Source: an uncultured Bacteroidia bacterium (GTDB taxonomy: Bacteria > Bacteroidota > Bacteroidia > Bacteroidales > UBA932). Taken from it: a stretch of 9,603 nt of DNA. Below, one piece after another: positions 1-6,832 of this stretch. Position 1 is the stretch's first letter; every line of letters begins with the position of its first letter. A program made the position numbers and the translations under genes. Under the pieces are notes generated by a model, which was not told the origin of the DNA, ran no database searches, and saw nothing but the letters and a program-made list of their open reading frames with translations. Location: positions 1-9,603 of the forward strand of contig CACXHM010000057.1 in the NCBI GenBank assembly GCA_902767465.1, given 5' to 3'.

Positions 1-1261
1 GCGAAGCGGGCACCCCCTTGCCGCTCACGTCGCCAATGCAGAAAAAGAGTTTTTCATCCCTTATGAAGAAATCGTACAGGTCTCCTCCCACCTCTTTTGC
101 AGGAACTATCGCGGCAGACATGTCAAGGTCTTTCCTCTCGGGGAAGGGAGGAAATATCTTGGGGACCATCGACATCTGAATATCGCTCGCAATCTTGAGT
201 TCATTCTGCATCTTTTCCTTGCGCTCATTGAGCTTTATGTACTTAACCTGGTCTCTCGCAACCGCGCGCAGCAGCAGGATAAGCATCAGGATGCCGAGTA
301 TCTGGAGAATCTTGACTATCATGCCCACCTTGCGGATGTTGCCGAATATCTCCTCGTCGGGAATCATTATGGACATCGACCACCCCGTTCTTTCTACCGG
401 GGCGTAAAATACGTGGGTAAGATTTTTGTCGTAGCGGATGCGGACGTTCCCCCTGTCACCCGACAACATCGAACGGTTTAGGCTGGAGAATGCAGAAGTG
501 TCTTCCATGTCGGAAATTACCTCCTGCACGGTGCGGCGCATCACAAGCGATTCTGCCGGGCAGACCATTATCTGGCCGCTGCGGCTGATAACCATGCTGA
601 AGGCGTTGGGATACACCTGCACGCTGCCCACCAGGTCGGTGAGCCAGTCGAGGGAGATGTCGGCCGTGAGTACCCCGGCCTGCCTTCCATGCCTGTCGTG
701 AAGTGGTACGGAATAGGTGGTCATGAGGATGTTGCCTCCGCCCACGTCGATATATGGCTCCGACCAGTATCCTGCATCGAGTTCGAGAGGTTTTGTGAAC
801 CATTCCTGCTCCGGGTAGTTGTATTCGGGTGTCGCCAGTGTAGAGTAGGTAATGGCAGTCTGTCCGGGCTCCTGGAAACAATAGGGAGAAAACAGAGGAT
901 GTTTTTTGTTGTATCCTGGCACGAGTGCAACGGTAGATCCGACTATTACCGGGTTCTCCTGCACGATCCTCCGTGAAACGGCGATCAGGCTGTCCGGCAC
1001 GTCCAGCGCCCACTGCGCCAGCCAGATGCTGTTGCGTACCGAGGTTTCGGCCTGATCGATAACTCCCATGATCCTGAGTTTGTTGGCTTCCAGCTGGCTT
1101 TCTGCCCTAAGGGCCGCTTCTTCGCGAATTCCTTTCCTGGAGAAATAGTACTGTATGAGAGCGGTGGCCTCCAGGGTGACGGCGGCCACAATGATGAACA
1201 GCAGGCCGGTAAGTGCAGACCTGCGCATGAGGGCTTTGTCCAGTGTTTCCTTTAATTTCAT
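1..1261 (-). CDS. Membrane sensor with SpoIIE/RsbU-type PP2C serine phosphatase domain (C-terminus beyond window)
   Basis: Reading leftward from the ATG at 1261 gives 420 residues without a stop, so the gene is cut by the left edge. A hydrophobic segment at about 15-38 and another at about 312-331 bracket an extracytoplasmic region of roughly 270 residues. That region has Cache-like features: WSEPYID at 166-172, then GGGNILMTTYSVPL and GVLTADISLDWL. After the second membrane segment a charged helix (about 334-362) leads into the phosphatase domain, with IASDIQMSMVP (357-367), EVGGDLYDFF (D394, D397) and GDVSGKGVPAS (D411), the metal-binding signatures of the family. No HAMP domain is apparent between membrane and catalytic parts. 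Family members dephosphorylate STAS-type anti-sigma antagonists in partner-switching circuits; the substrate here is unknown and may be encoded beyond the edge. The start overlaps the stop of the upstream kinase-like gene (ATGA), suggesting translational coupling. Confidence 0.9.
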   Translation of the reverse strand, partial: MKLKETLDKALMRRSALTGLLFIIVAAVTLEATALIQYYFSRKGIREEAALRAESQLEANKLRIMGVIDQAETSVRNSIWLAQWALDVPDSLIAVSRRIVQENPVIVGSTVALVPGYNKKHPLFSPYCFQEPGQTAITYSTLATPEYNYPEQEWFTKPLELDAGYWSEPYIDVGGGNILMTTYSVPLHDRHGRQAGVLTADISLDWLTDLVGSVQVYPNAFSMVISRSGQIMVCPAESLVMRRTVQEVISDMEDTSAFSSLNRSMLSGDRGNVRIRYDKNLTHVFYAPVERTGWSMSIMIPDEEIFGNIRKVGMIVKILQILGILMLILLLRAVARDQVKYIKLNERKEKMQNELKIASDIQMSMVPKIFPPFPERKDLDMSAAIVPAKEVGGDLYDFFIRDEKLFFCIGDVSGKGVPAS

Positions 1262-2088
1262 AAGATGGAACTTAGTGCGGCTCGGAATTCAGGCATAGGA
1301 CGTTTGGAGTCACGTTCCACTATTATGGTTTTGAGTCCGGCATAGGGCCGGATGATTTCTTCAATCTCTTCGGGTTTTGCGCCTGCGCCGAAATATGCCG
1401 GCACAAAATGCCTCCAGAACTGCATTGAAAGGCTTTTTGGCATGTGGAAGGTGTCGATTATAAACTCTTCACTGCTCAGGATGCAGCATAGATAAACCAT
1501 ACCCACGTCGAACAGATGGTTGCCGTAGCAGAAATCGCCCAGGTCGATGAAGTAGCGCTTGCCATCCGCGAAGATGGCATTGCTGAATTGAAGGTCGCCG
1601 TGGATTGCGGTGTCTTCGTCGGGGGTGTCGGCTATGAATTTTCCAATCTTGTCCTTTTCTTCTTTGCTGAAGAACGGGTTTTGCTCCAGCAGCTTGTAGT
1701 AACGGTCTTTTACGTTTTCGAATTCGTCGGGATTCACATGTGTGGAATGTAACTGCCGACACATTTCTGCAAATTCCCCTGCATATTTTTGCACGTTTTC
1801 GGGATCGTCTCCGGTGGCCCTGGAATAGGATTTTTTGCCCAGAATGCGGCGGAAGCGGATCCCGTAACGACCATCTTCGGTAACAACATATTCTCCCGGC
1901 TCGGGAGTTGGGATCCCGAGACCGTACACCTTCCTGGCAAGCAGCATCTCGTAGAGGGGCTGCTGGATCTTGCCGGGGAAGTAAAGCTTGAGCATTATCG
2001 ACGGATCGGTCTTGTGGTCGTAGCTTTCGCCGTTGAAACCGCCTCCGGACAGGACATAATCGTCGAGGGTAATCTTTATCGCTTCCAT
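1258..2088 (-). CDS. Aminoglycoside phosphotransferase-fold small-molecule kinase (resembles the TIGR02172 family)
   Basis: A 276-residue soluble protein with the eukaryotic-like kinase fold of the APH/choline-kinase superfamily. Visible signatures are a glycine-rich loop LSGGGFNGESY (13-23), a candidate ATP-binding lysine in IMLKLY (K34), the Brenner-type catalytic motif HGDLQFSN (H163, D165, N170) and a metal-binding aspartate in IDLGD (181-185). The overall look recalls TIGR02172, a family known mainly from Fibrobacter and gut anaerobes; I name it from memory. The substrate is unknown, and nothing indicates antibiotic resistance. It is the fourth gene of the five-gene operon, 5 bp after the HD hydrolase, and its TGA overlaps the ATG of the phosphatase gene. 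The next in-frame alternative start would remove the glycine loop, so this ATG is preferred. Confidence 0.85.
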   Translation of the reverse strand: MEAIKITLDDYVLSGGGFNGESYDHKTDPSIMLKLYFPGKIQQPLYEMLLARKVYGLGIPTPEPGEYVVTEDGRYGIRFRRILGKKSYSRATGDDPENVQKYAGEFAEMCRQLHSTHVNPDEFENVKDRYYKLLEQNPFFSKEEKDKIGKFIADTPDEDTAIHGDLQFSNAIFADGKRYFIDLGDFCYGNHLFDVGMVYLCCILSSEEFIIDTFHMPKSLSMQFWRHFVPAYFGAGAKPEEIEEIIRPYAGLKTIIVERDSKRPMPEFRAALSSIL

Positions 2089-2093
2089 GTGGG

Positions 2094-2672
2094 TTATTTT
2101 TTGAAAACCTGGTTTATCAAACTGATGAATTCACGGTATGCCGCTGTATCCGAAAGATCGGAAAGAGAATCGGCAAGTCCGCGGTAATGCCATTCGTGGT
2201 CGGCAGGGTCCTTGGTGTGGAAGATGCTCCATAGTGCATCGCCCTTTACGGCATAATCACGGGCGATGGCCCTCATGTTCGACAACTTGTCGCCCAGGGC
2301 CACGATCTTGGCATCGCGGGATGCCCTTGCAAGTCTGTCTATGGCAGCCTGCTTGCGCTGATGCCAGCTGTCTTCTTCGCTCACTCCTTCTTCGAAAGCG
2401 TCACTCTCCGAAGCCACCAGGTCGGCGATACGTTTGCCGAAGATGTCCCGCAGTAGCTCTACGGTTACATCGGTGTCTTCCACCACGTCATGCAGGGCCG
2501 CTGCGGCAAGGAGTTCCTGGTCCGGAGTTATGCTCGCAACTATTTCCATGGCCTCCATGGGGTGGACAATATAAGGAAAACCCTTGCCTCGCCTTTCGGT
2601 TCCGGAATGGGCCTTTACCGCAAAAATGATCGCCCTGTCGAGAAGATCAGTGTCGAGGGGTGCATTTGCCAT
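2094..2672 (-). CDS. HD-domain (p)ppGpp hydrolase-like protein (small alarmone hydrolase, Mesh1/SpoT-N type)
   Basis: A 192-residue stand-alone HD protein. The hydrolase signatures of the RelA/SpoT N-terminal domain are all present: RGKGFPYIVHPMEA with H37, HDVVEDTD with H61, D62, E65 and D66, and ALGDKLSN with D128 and N132. These match the manganese ligands and catalytic acidic pair of Mesh1 and of the SpoT/Rel hydrolase domain, which remove the 3' pyrophosphate from (p)ppGpp. The length is near the usual size of small alarmone hydrolases, and no synthetase, TGS or ACT domain is attached. It lies 4 bp downstream of the cytidylate-kinase-like gene and two genes after an alarmone synthetase, which supports an alarmone-degrading role. 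Another substrate, such as NADPH (reported for Mesh1) or another 3'-pyrophosphorylated nucleotide, cannot be excluded. Confidence 0.88.
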   Translation of the reverse strand: MANAPLDTDLLDRAIIFAVKAHSGTERRGKGFPYIVHPMEAMEIVASITPDQELLAAAALHDVVEDTDVTVELLRDIFGKRIADLVASESDAFEEGVSEEDSWHQRKQAAIDRLARASRDAKIVALGDKLSNMRAIARDYAVKGDALWSIFHTKDPADHEWHYRGLADSLSDLSDTAAYREFISLINQVFKK

Positions 2673-2676
2673 ACCG

Positions 2677-3318
2677 TTACTTTTCTGCGTGAAGATATTT
2701 GAGAATGATGTCCACCGCTTCTTCCGTGCTGAGACCGTCGACGTTCAGCACGAGATCATAATTTCTGGAATCGTAGCGGCTTGTGCCGGTATAGCGTTGT
2801 ATATAATTTTCGCGCAGCCTGTCAACACGGTCCACTATCTCTTCCGCCTCTTCCCTGTTTTTGCCCTGTTTTTCCATGATTCTGGCGATTCTGGAACTCA
2901 TGGAAGACCGGATGAAAACATCGAGTTTGTTGGGGTGGTCTTTCAAGATGAAGAATCCGGAACGGCCGGCTATGACGCAAGACTGATTTGCGGCAAGTTC
3001 CTTGAGGATTTCGGACTCCAGATGGTAAACGTCGTCTGTGGTTACTCCCGGGGCGACGTCTCTGCGTGGCATTCCTGCCGATCCTACATGCGGGTCAGGG
3101 CTGAAACGCATCAGTGCATCCGTCAGCCAGTTCTTCTTCAAACCCTTCAGCATCTCGATGCTGCCCGCCGAAAGGCCCAGCTTTTCGACGAGGGTATTGA
3201 TGAGGTTCTTGTCGCAGTAGGGGACTCCGAGTCTTTTTGCAAGTTCGCGTCCGATGGTGCGTCCGCCGGAACCTACCTCCCGGCTGACGGTGATAACGAA
3301 TTGTTTGTTGATATCCAT
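2677..3318 (-). CDS. Cytidylate kinase-like family protein (P-loop NTPase)
   Basis: A 213-residue cytosolic protein resembling the cytidylate-kinase-2 family (Pfam Cytidylate_kin2). The N-terminus has the family pattern ITVSREVGSGGRTIGRELA (9-27), in which the P-loop lysine position of a classic Walker A (GxxGxGK) is taken by arginine (GSGGRTI). It continues LGVPYCDKNLI (30-40), another common family segment. A second strand, CVIAGRSGFFIL (114-125), and the arginine-rich LID-like stretch DRVDRLRENYIQRYTG (163-178) fit a nucleoside monophosphate kinase fold. Proteins of this family are widespread in Bacteroidales and Clostridia beside other genes, and their substrate is mostly untested; true CMP kinase (Cmk) is a different, longer-established branch. 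It is the second gene of the operon, 7 bp after the alarmone synthetase, so a nucleotide-related role is plausible. Confidence 0.85.
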   Translation of the reverse strand: MDINKQFVITVSREVGSGGRTIGRELAKRLGVPYCDKNLINTLVEKLGLSAGSIEMLKGLKKNWLTDALMRFSPDPHVGSAGMPRRDVAPGVTTDDVYHLESEILKELAANQSCVIAGRSGFFILKDHPNKLDVFIRSSMSSRIARIMEKQGKNREEAEEIVDRVDRLRENYIQRYTGTSRYDSRNYDLVLNVDGLSTEEAVDIILKYLHAEK

Positions 3319-3325
3319 AATAATT

Positions 3326-4372
3326 TCATTGATTCATGAAGGGAAGGTCTGCGGCTTGTTCGACCAGGAACTCGGCTATCGTATCATTGCTTTCGGAAGG
3401 GCCTCCGAGCATGTCGAACATTCCGCGGATACCAGCCTTGCCGGCTCCCTGTTTAAGGATATAGGCAATGCAGAGATTCTGAGGTGCAACAGTGGATGCT
3501 ATGATGTCAAGATCGGTAAGGCCTATCTGGTAGCATGCAATCTGGTATGCGGCTTCGGAGTAGTCTTTTATCATGTTTGCAATGTCTCCCAGTGTTTTGC
3601 ATCCCAGCCATTTGAATACTGCAAGATATGGCATCATCGAAGCGTCCTGGATCTCTGCCTGGTTGACCGCGGCAATGCGGCGGTTCAGGGGAGTGAACGG
3701 GCTGAGGTTGAGATAGCTCTTGAAAGTGTCGCCGTCCAGAGGTACTTCGTCGAGGTTGCCGGACGCCACGAGCCCCTGCACCCTGCGGCGGTAGTCGGTG
3801 AGTTCGGTGCGTATCTTGCTGAACTGCTCGTCGGCAAGTTCCAGCATGCCGGCCAGCCGGTTGAGGTTGCGCAGGTATTCTTTCGGTACCTCGACACCGG
3901 ATTTATATCCCGTATCGTGGTTCATATTGGCCCATGCATGCTGGAGCACGGTGCGCATCTGGACCTCAAACCTGTAGGCGGAGTCCTTCATGTGGCATAT
4001 GTAATGCAGGGACAGGTAGCCGAAGCTGTCGATTTCGTGGAGTTTGCGTTTATCTACCGAATTCTCCCAGTCGACGTCAAACAGCCTTTCCACCGCTGAA
4101 GCCACCTTGTCCACATCATCGATGTAGAATGTTATGACCCTGAGTCCGAGAATGTCGGTAATATCGGCAAGGGAACGGTATTTTCCTCCTTTTAGTTCGA
4201 GTTTGCCGGCAAGGGATGACTCGCTTTTGACACGTGATTCTATAGCCGCCACGATAATGCCGGCATTGGAGAGCGTCTCCCGTATTTTGGCTGTGATCTG
4301 GGCAGAGCTATTTTCGAAATATGCAAGATTGTCGCGATACTCCTGCAATATCGCCTCGCAGTGTGGATCCAT
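3326..4372 (-). CDS. RelA/SpoT-type alarmone (GTP pyrophosphokinase) synthetase, no hydrolase domain
   Basis: A 348-residue protein whose first 200 residues form a RelA/SpoT nucleotidyltransferase domain. Visible motifs are SRVKSESSLAGKL (46-58), ITDILGLRV (71-79, candidate catalytic D73), FGYLSLHY (117-124), FEVQMRT (135-141) and QHAWANMNHDTGYK (144-157), which cover the ATP- and acceptor-binding elements of (p)ppGpp synthetases. There is no N-terminal HD hydrolase and no TGS or ACT domain. The segment before YLSLH reads SVDKRKLHEIDSFG instead of the PKxNGY-like G-loop of classic RelA/RelQ. I believe this belongs to the COG2357-like branch. Residues about 205-348 are a predicted helical C-terminal region that I cannot assign. 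It is the first gene of the five-gene operon, reading divergently from the hexosephosphate mutase. No alternative ATG lies before the catalytic motifs, so this start is well supported. A toxic or tRNA-directed variant cannot be excluded. Confidence 0.88.
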   Translation of the reverse strand: MDPHCEAILQEYRDNLAYFENSSAQITAKIRETLSNAGIIVAAIESRVKSESSLAGKLELKGGKYRSLADITDILGLRVITFYIDDVDKVASAVERLFDVDWENSVDKRKLHEIDSFGYLSLHYICHMKDSAYRFEVQMRTVLQHAWANMNHDTGYKSGVEVPKEYLRNLNRLAGMLELADEQFSKIRTELTDYRRRVQGLVASGNLDEVPLDGDTFKSYLNLSPFTPLNRRIAAVNQAEIQDASMMPYLAVFKWLGCKTLGDIANMIKDYSEAAYQIACYQIGLTDLDIIASTVAPQNLCIAYILKQGAGKAGIRGMFDMLGGPSESNDTIAEFLVEQAADLPFMNQ

Positions 4373-4376
4373 AACG

Positions 4377-4409
4377 CAAATTTATATAATTTTTCGTACT
4401 TTTGTGAAA
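4377..4409 (-). promoter_or_regulatory. Candidate Bacteroidota promoter of the alarmone operon
   Basis: On the minus strand, TAAATTTG (4384 to 4377) fits the Bacteroidota -7 consensus TAnnTTTG. An imperfect -33 element TTTC (4409 to 4406; consensus TTTG) lies 21 bp upstream. The -7 box ends only 4 bases before the ATG at 4372, so transcription would begin at or beside the start codon and give a leaderless or nearly leaderless mRNA. Chance matches are possible in this AT-rich stretch. Confidence 0.5.
4397..4404 (+). promoter_or_regulatory. Candidate -7 box of the mutase-M23-epimerase operon
   Basis: TACTTTTG is an exact match to the Bacteroidota -7 consensus TAnnTTTG, placed 26 bp before the ATG at 4431, which would give a 5' leader of roughly 20 bases. 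No convincing TTTG is found at the -33 position, which would fall near 4373-4378 on top of the divergent promoter's -7 box. Confidence 0.6.
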
Positions 4410-4430
4410 CACTAAAATCAATTTGATATT

Positions 4431-5798
4431 ATGGGAGCATTTCACGCTTACGACATTAGGGGAATTTATAATGTAGATTTCGATAAAGAAACTGCCTACA
4501 AAGTGGGCTATTTTCTTCCGCAGCTGCTCGGTGCCGACAAGGTCCTGGTCGGACGTGACTGCAGGGTCTCATCGCCGGAGGTGCACGACTATCTTGTGAA
4601 AGGCATTACCGATGCGGGTGCCGATGTTGACGACATAGGATTGAGCAGCACTCCTCTTGTATATTTCGGAACGGCCAACTATGGGTATAAGGCATCGGTA
4701 CAGATAACGGCTTCGCATAATCCGGCCGAATACAACGGCATGAAGGTGTCCCGCGAGGAAGCTCTTCCGGTGGGTCTTGATTCCGGACTCGGACAGATAA
4801 AAGCCTGGATAGAAGAGGGCCGTCCTACTCCTCCTGCGGCAAAGAAGGGAAAAGTGAACGAAATCGACATAAAGCCTGCATATATAGAGTTCCTCAAGAA
4901 GTTCAAGGGCGATTACTCCAACCTGAAACTTGCATTCGACCTCTCCAACGGAATGGCGAACCTTTTTGCAAAGGAGATTTATGCCGGAGACGATGCACAG
5001 TGGCTGTTCGATACCATCGACGGCCGTTTCCCCAACCATGAACCCAATCCCCTGGTGCCCAAGAACGTAGAGCCGCTCAAGGCTCTTGTCGCACGCAGCG
5101 GAGCCGATGTGGGCGTGATTTACGACGGCGACGCCGACCGGGTAATGTTCGTCGACGACAAAGCCCGTTTTGTGGCGCCTGACCTCATCATTGCCATGAT
5201 GGCAAAGTATTTCTGCGACGAAAGAGGGGAGAAAAATCCCCGTGTGCTCCAGGAAATACGTTCTTCCAAGGCGGTTGGCGAATACCTGCAGCAGTATGGC
5301 GCGGATCTTCACACCTGGAGGGTTGGACGTGCCTTCGCCGCACCCAAACTCCGCGAAATCGACGGACTCTGGGGAGGAGAACTTGCAGGGCATTATTATT
5401 TCAAGGATTTCTTCTATTCCGACAGCGGAATGCTCGCAAGCATCATCGTGCTCCGCATCGTGGCGGCACTCAAACGTGCCGGCAAGAGCTTCAGCGCTCA
5501 GATTGACGAACTTACAAAATATAAAAACTCCGGCGAAATCAATTTCCGGGTCGAAGACAAAGCCGGTGCAATGGAAGCGGTCAAGGAGCATTTCGAAACG
5601 TCCGAAACGCCAGATGTCGTGATGGATTTCGACGGTTACAGGCTTGAGTTCCCCGGGTGGTGGTTCAATATCCGCCCTTCCAACACCGAGCCATACCTGA
5701 GGTTTATCTGTGAAGCAACTACCGATGAAGTCCTTGCAAAAAAGGTAGCTGAGACGGCAGCGATCATCGAGGGGCAGTTCGGGGGGAAGAGGGCCTGA
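4431..5798 (+). CDS. Phosphoglucomutase/phosphomannomutase (alpha-D-phosphohexomutase family)
   Basis: A 455-residue cytosolic enzyme of normal family length that interconverts hexose 1- and 6-phosphates, feeding nucleotide-sugar, polysaccharide and lipopolysaccharide synthesis. All four domains are recognisable: AYDIRGIY (6-13) at the N-terminus, the phosphoserine loop TASHNP (93-98, S95 being the phosphorylated serine), the metal loop DGDADR (232-237), the sugar-binding loop GGELAGHYYF (315-324) and the phosphate-binding loop RPSNTEPYLR (415-424). Compared with Pseudomonas AlgC, the VGH segment is VGRAF (298-302) and the GEMSGH loop has alanine in place of serine (A319). From memory this looks like a usual Bacteroidota variant, and it leaves glucose versus mannose preference undecided. 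It is the first gene of a plus-strand operon, with 3 bp to the next gene. Confidence 0.93.
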   Translation: MGAFHAYDIRGIYNVDFDKETAYKVGYFLPQLLGADKVLVGRDCRVSSPEVHDYLVKGITDAGADVDDIGLSSTPLVYFGTANYGYKASVQITASHNPAEYNGMKVSREEALPVGLDSGLGQIKAWIEEGRPTPPAAKKGKVNEIDIKPAYIEFLKKFKGDYSNLKLAFDLSNGMANLFAKEIYAGDDAQWLFDTIDGRFPNHEPNPLVPKNVEPLKALVARSGADVGVIYDGDADRVMFVDDKARFVAPDLIIAMMAKYFCDERGEKNPRVLQEIRSSKAVGEYLQQYGADLHTWRVGRAFAAPKLREIDGLWGGELAGHYYFKDFFYSDSGMLASIIVLRIVAALKRAGKSFSAQIDELTKYKNSGEINFRVEDKAGAMEAVKEHFETSETPDVVMDFDGYRLEFPGWWFNIRPSNTEPYLRFICEATTDEVLAKKVAETAAIIEGQFGGKRA

Positions 5799-5801
5799 CG
5801 G

Positions 5802-6830
5802 ATGCGCAGATTCCATCTCATTGCATTCCTTTTGTGCCTGTCGGTCGCGGCGGTTGCACAGACTCCGAGGCTCACCCTCAAGGAGGCTGAACGGCTTGTC
5901 CCGCGCGAACTGCGGAAGCCGGTGAAATCTTTCATCCCCGGCTCCCGGCCCGCTGCGCACGACACGCTGGACACTTCCAATCCTGCCGTCAAGCTTGTGC
6001 TCTGCACCGACGGCACCTGGCACTACTCCCGCGACCTCTCGGCCCTTGCCGACAGCGCCGTCTTCCGCAAATGCTGGAAGACCGGAGAAATCAATCCCTA
6101 CCGCACCAGGATGCAGGATCTGCCCTGGCGGGTTACCCTGATCCTTGCCGATTCGGCCAGCCGCTACTGCTGTCCCCGGCAGGTCAAGGTCTTCTCGCCC
6201 TTCGGACACCGGAGGCACCGCGACCACACCGGTGTGGACCTGCCTCTGCCTACCGGCACTCCCGTATATGCCGCCTTCGACGGCCGCGTCCGGTGCTCCA
6301 TGTACAACCGGGGCTACGGCAACGTGGTGGTCATCCGCCATGCATCCGGGCTCGAAACCACCTATGCGCACCTTTCCGAACGCAAGGTGCAGCCGGGGGA
6401 CTATGTATCGGCGGGGGATGTCATCGGCCTCGGCGGCTCTACAGGCCGTTCGACGGGTCCGCATCTGCACTTCGAAACCCGTTATGAGGGCTATGCCTTC
6501 GATCCCCAGTGGCTGATAGATTTCCAGACCGGCACTCTGCGTCATGGCTACTTTGTGCTCAAGCGCAAGAACCTCAGCCCGATGTCGAAGTACTATCCGG
6601 AGTCGGAAGAGGAGGAAGAAGAGATCTATAAGACGGAAGAAGAGGAACGCGCCGAAGCCGAACGCATTGCAAAGGAGATGGCTGCGGCGAAGTATCATAC
6701 CATACAGTCGGGCGACACACTGCTCGGCCTGGCCGCGAAATATCATACTACCGTGGCAGCCATCTGCAAGCTGAACGGAATCACTCCCTCTACCACTCTC
6801 AGAATAGGTAAAAAACTTAGAGTCAGATAG
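5802..6830 (+). CDS. Secreted M23 family metallopeptidase with C-terminal LysM domain
   Basis: A 342-residue exported protein, probably a peptidoglycan endopeptidase. Residues 1-19 form a signal peptide with a likely cleavage after AVA, before Q20. The M23 (LytM/lysostaphin) domain spans about 128-240. Zinc ligands are visible in HTGVD (H142, D146) and HLHFE (H223), with partner histidines H190 (YAHLS) and H221, so the enzyme looks catalytically intact rather than a degenerate EnvC/NlpD-type activator. A strongly charged stretch (about 267-296, rich in Glu with some Lys and Arg) forms a helical linker to one LysM repeat (298-342; YHTIQSGDTL through LRIGKKLRV) that would bind glycan strands. 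It starts 3 bp after the mutase stop and ends 2 bp before the epimerase start, so it is co-transcribed. The N-terminal 20-125 region is not assigned. Confidence 0.93.
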   Translation: MRRFHLIAFLLCLSVAAVAQTPRLTLKEAERLVPRELRKPVKSFIPGSRPAAHDTLDTSNPAVKLVLCTDGTWHYSRDLSALADSAVFRKCWKTGEINPYRTRMQDLPWRVTLILADSASRYCCPRQVKVFSPFGHRRHRDHTGVDLPLPTGTPVYAAFDGRVRCSMYNRGYGNVVVIRHASGLETTYAHLSERKVQPGDYVSAGDVIGLGGSTGRSTGPHLHFETRYEGYAFDPQWLIDFQTGTLRHGYFVLKRKNLSPMSKYYPESEEEEEEIYKTEEEERAEAERIAKEMAAAKYHTIQSGDTLLGLAAKYHTTVAAICKLNGITPSTTLRIGKKLRVR

Positions 6831-6832
6831 TT

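Noticed and set aside
456..1013. A 185-codon minus-strand open frame
   Set aside because: It is a different frame of the same strand inside the sensor phosphatase gene, whose true frame is open from 1261 to the window edge.
1258..2088. Reading the APH-fold protein as an aminoglycoside resistance gene
   Set aside because: Only the shared kinase fold supports it. It sits in a signalling operon and resembles an uncharacterised family rather than known resistance enzymes.
2584..4099. Two plus-strand open frames of 251 and 281 codons (2584-3339, 3254-4099)
   Set aside because: Both lie antisense to the cytidylate-kinase-like and alarmone synthetase genes, show no family motifs and overlap each other.
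4569..6746. A 725-codon open frame on the minus strand antisense to the mutase and M23 genes
   Set aside because: The plus-strand genes have complete, recognisable families here. The antisense frame has no domain resemblance and arises from GC-biased third codon positions.
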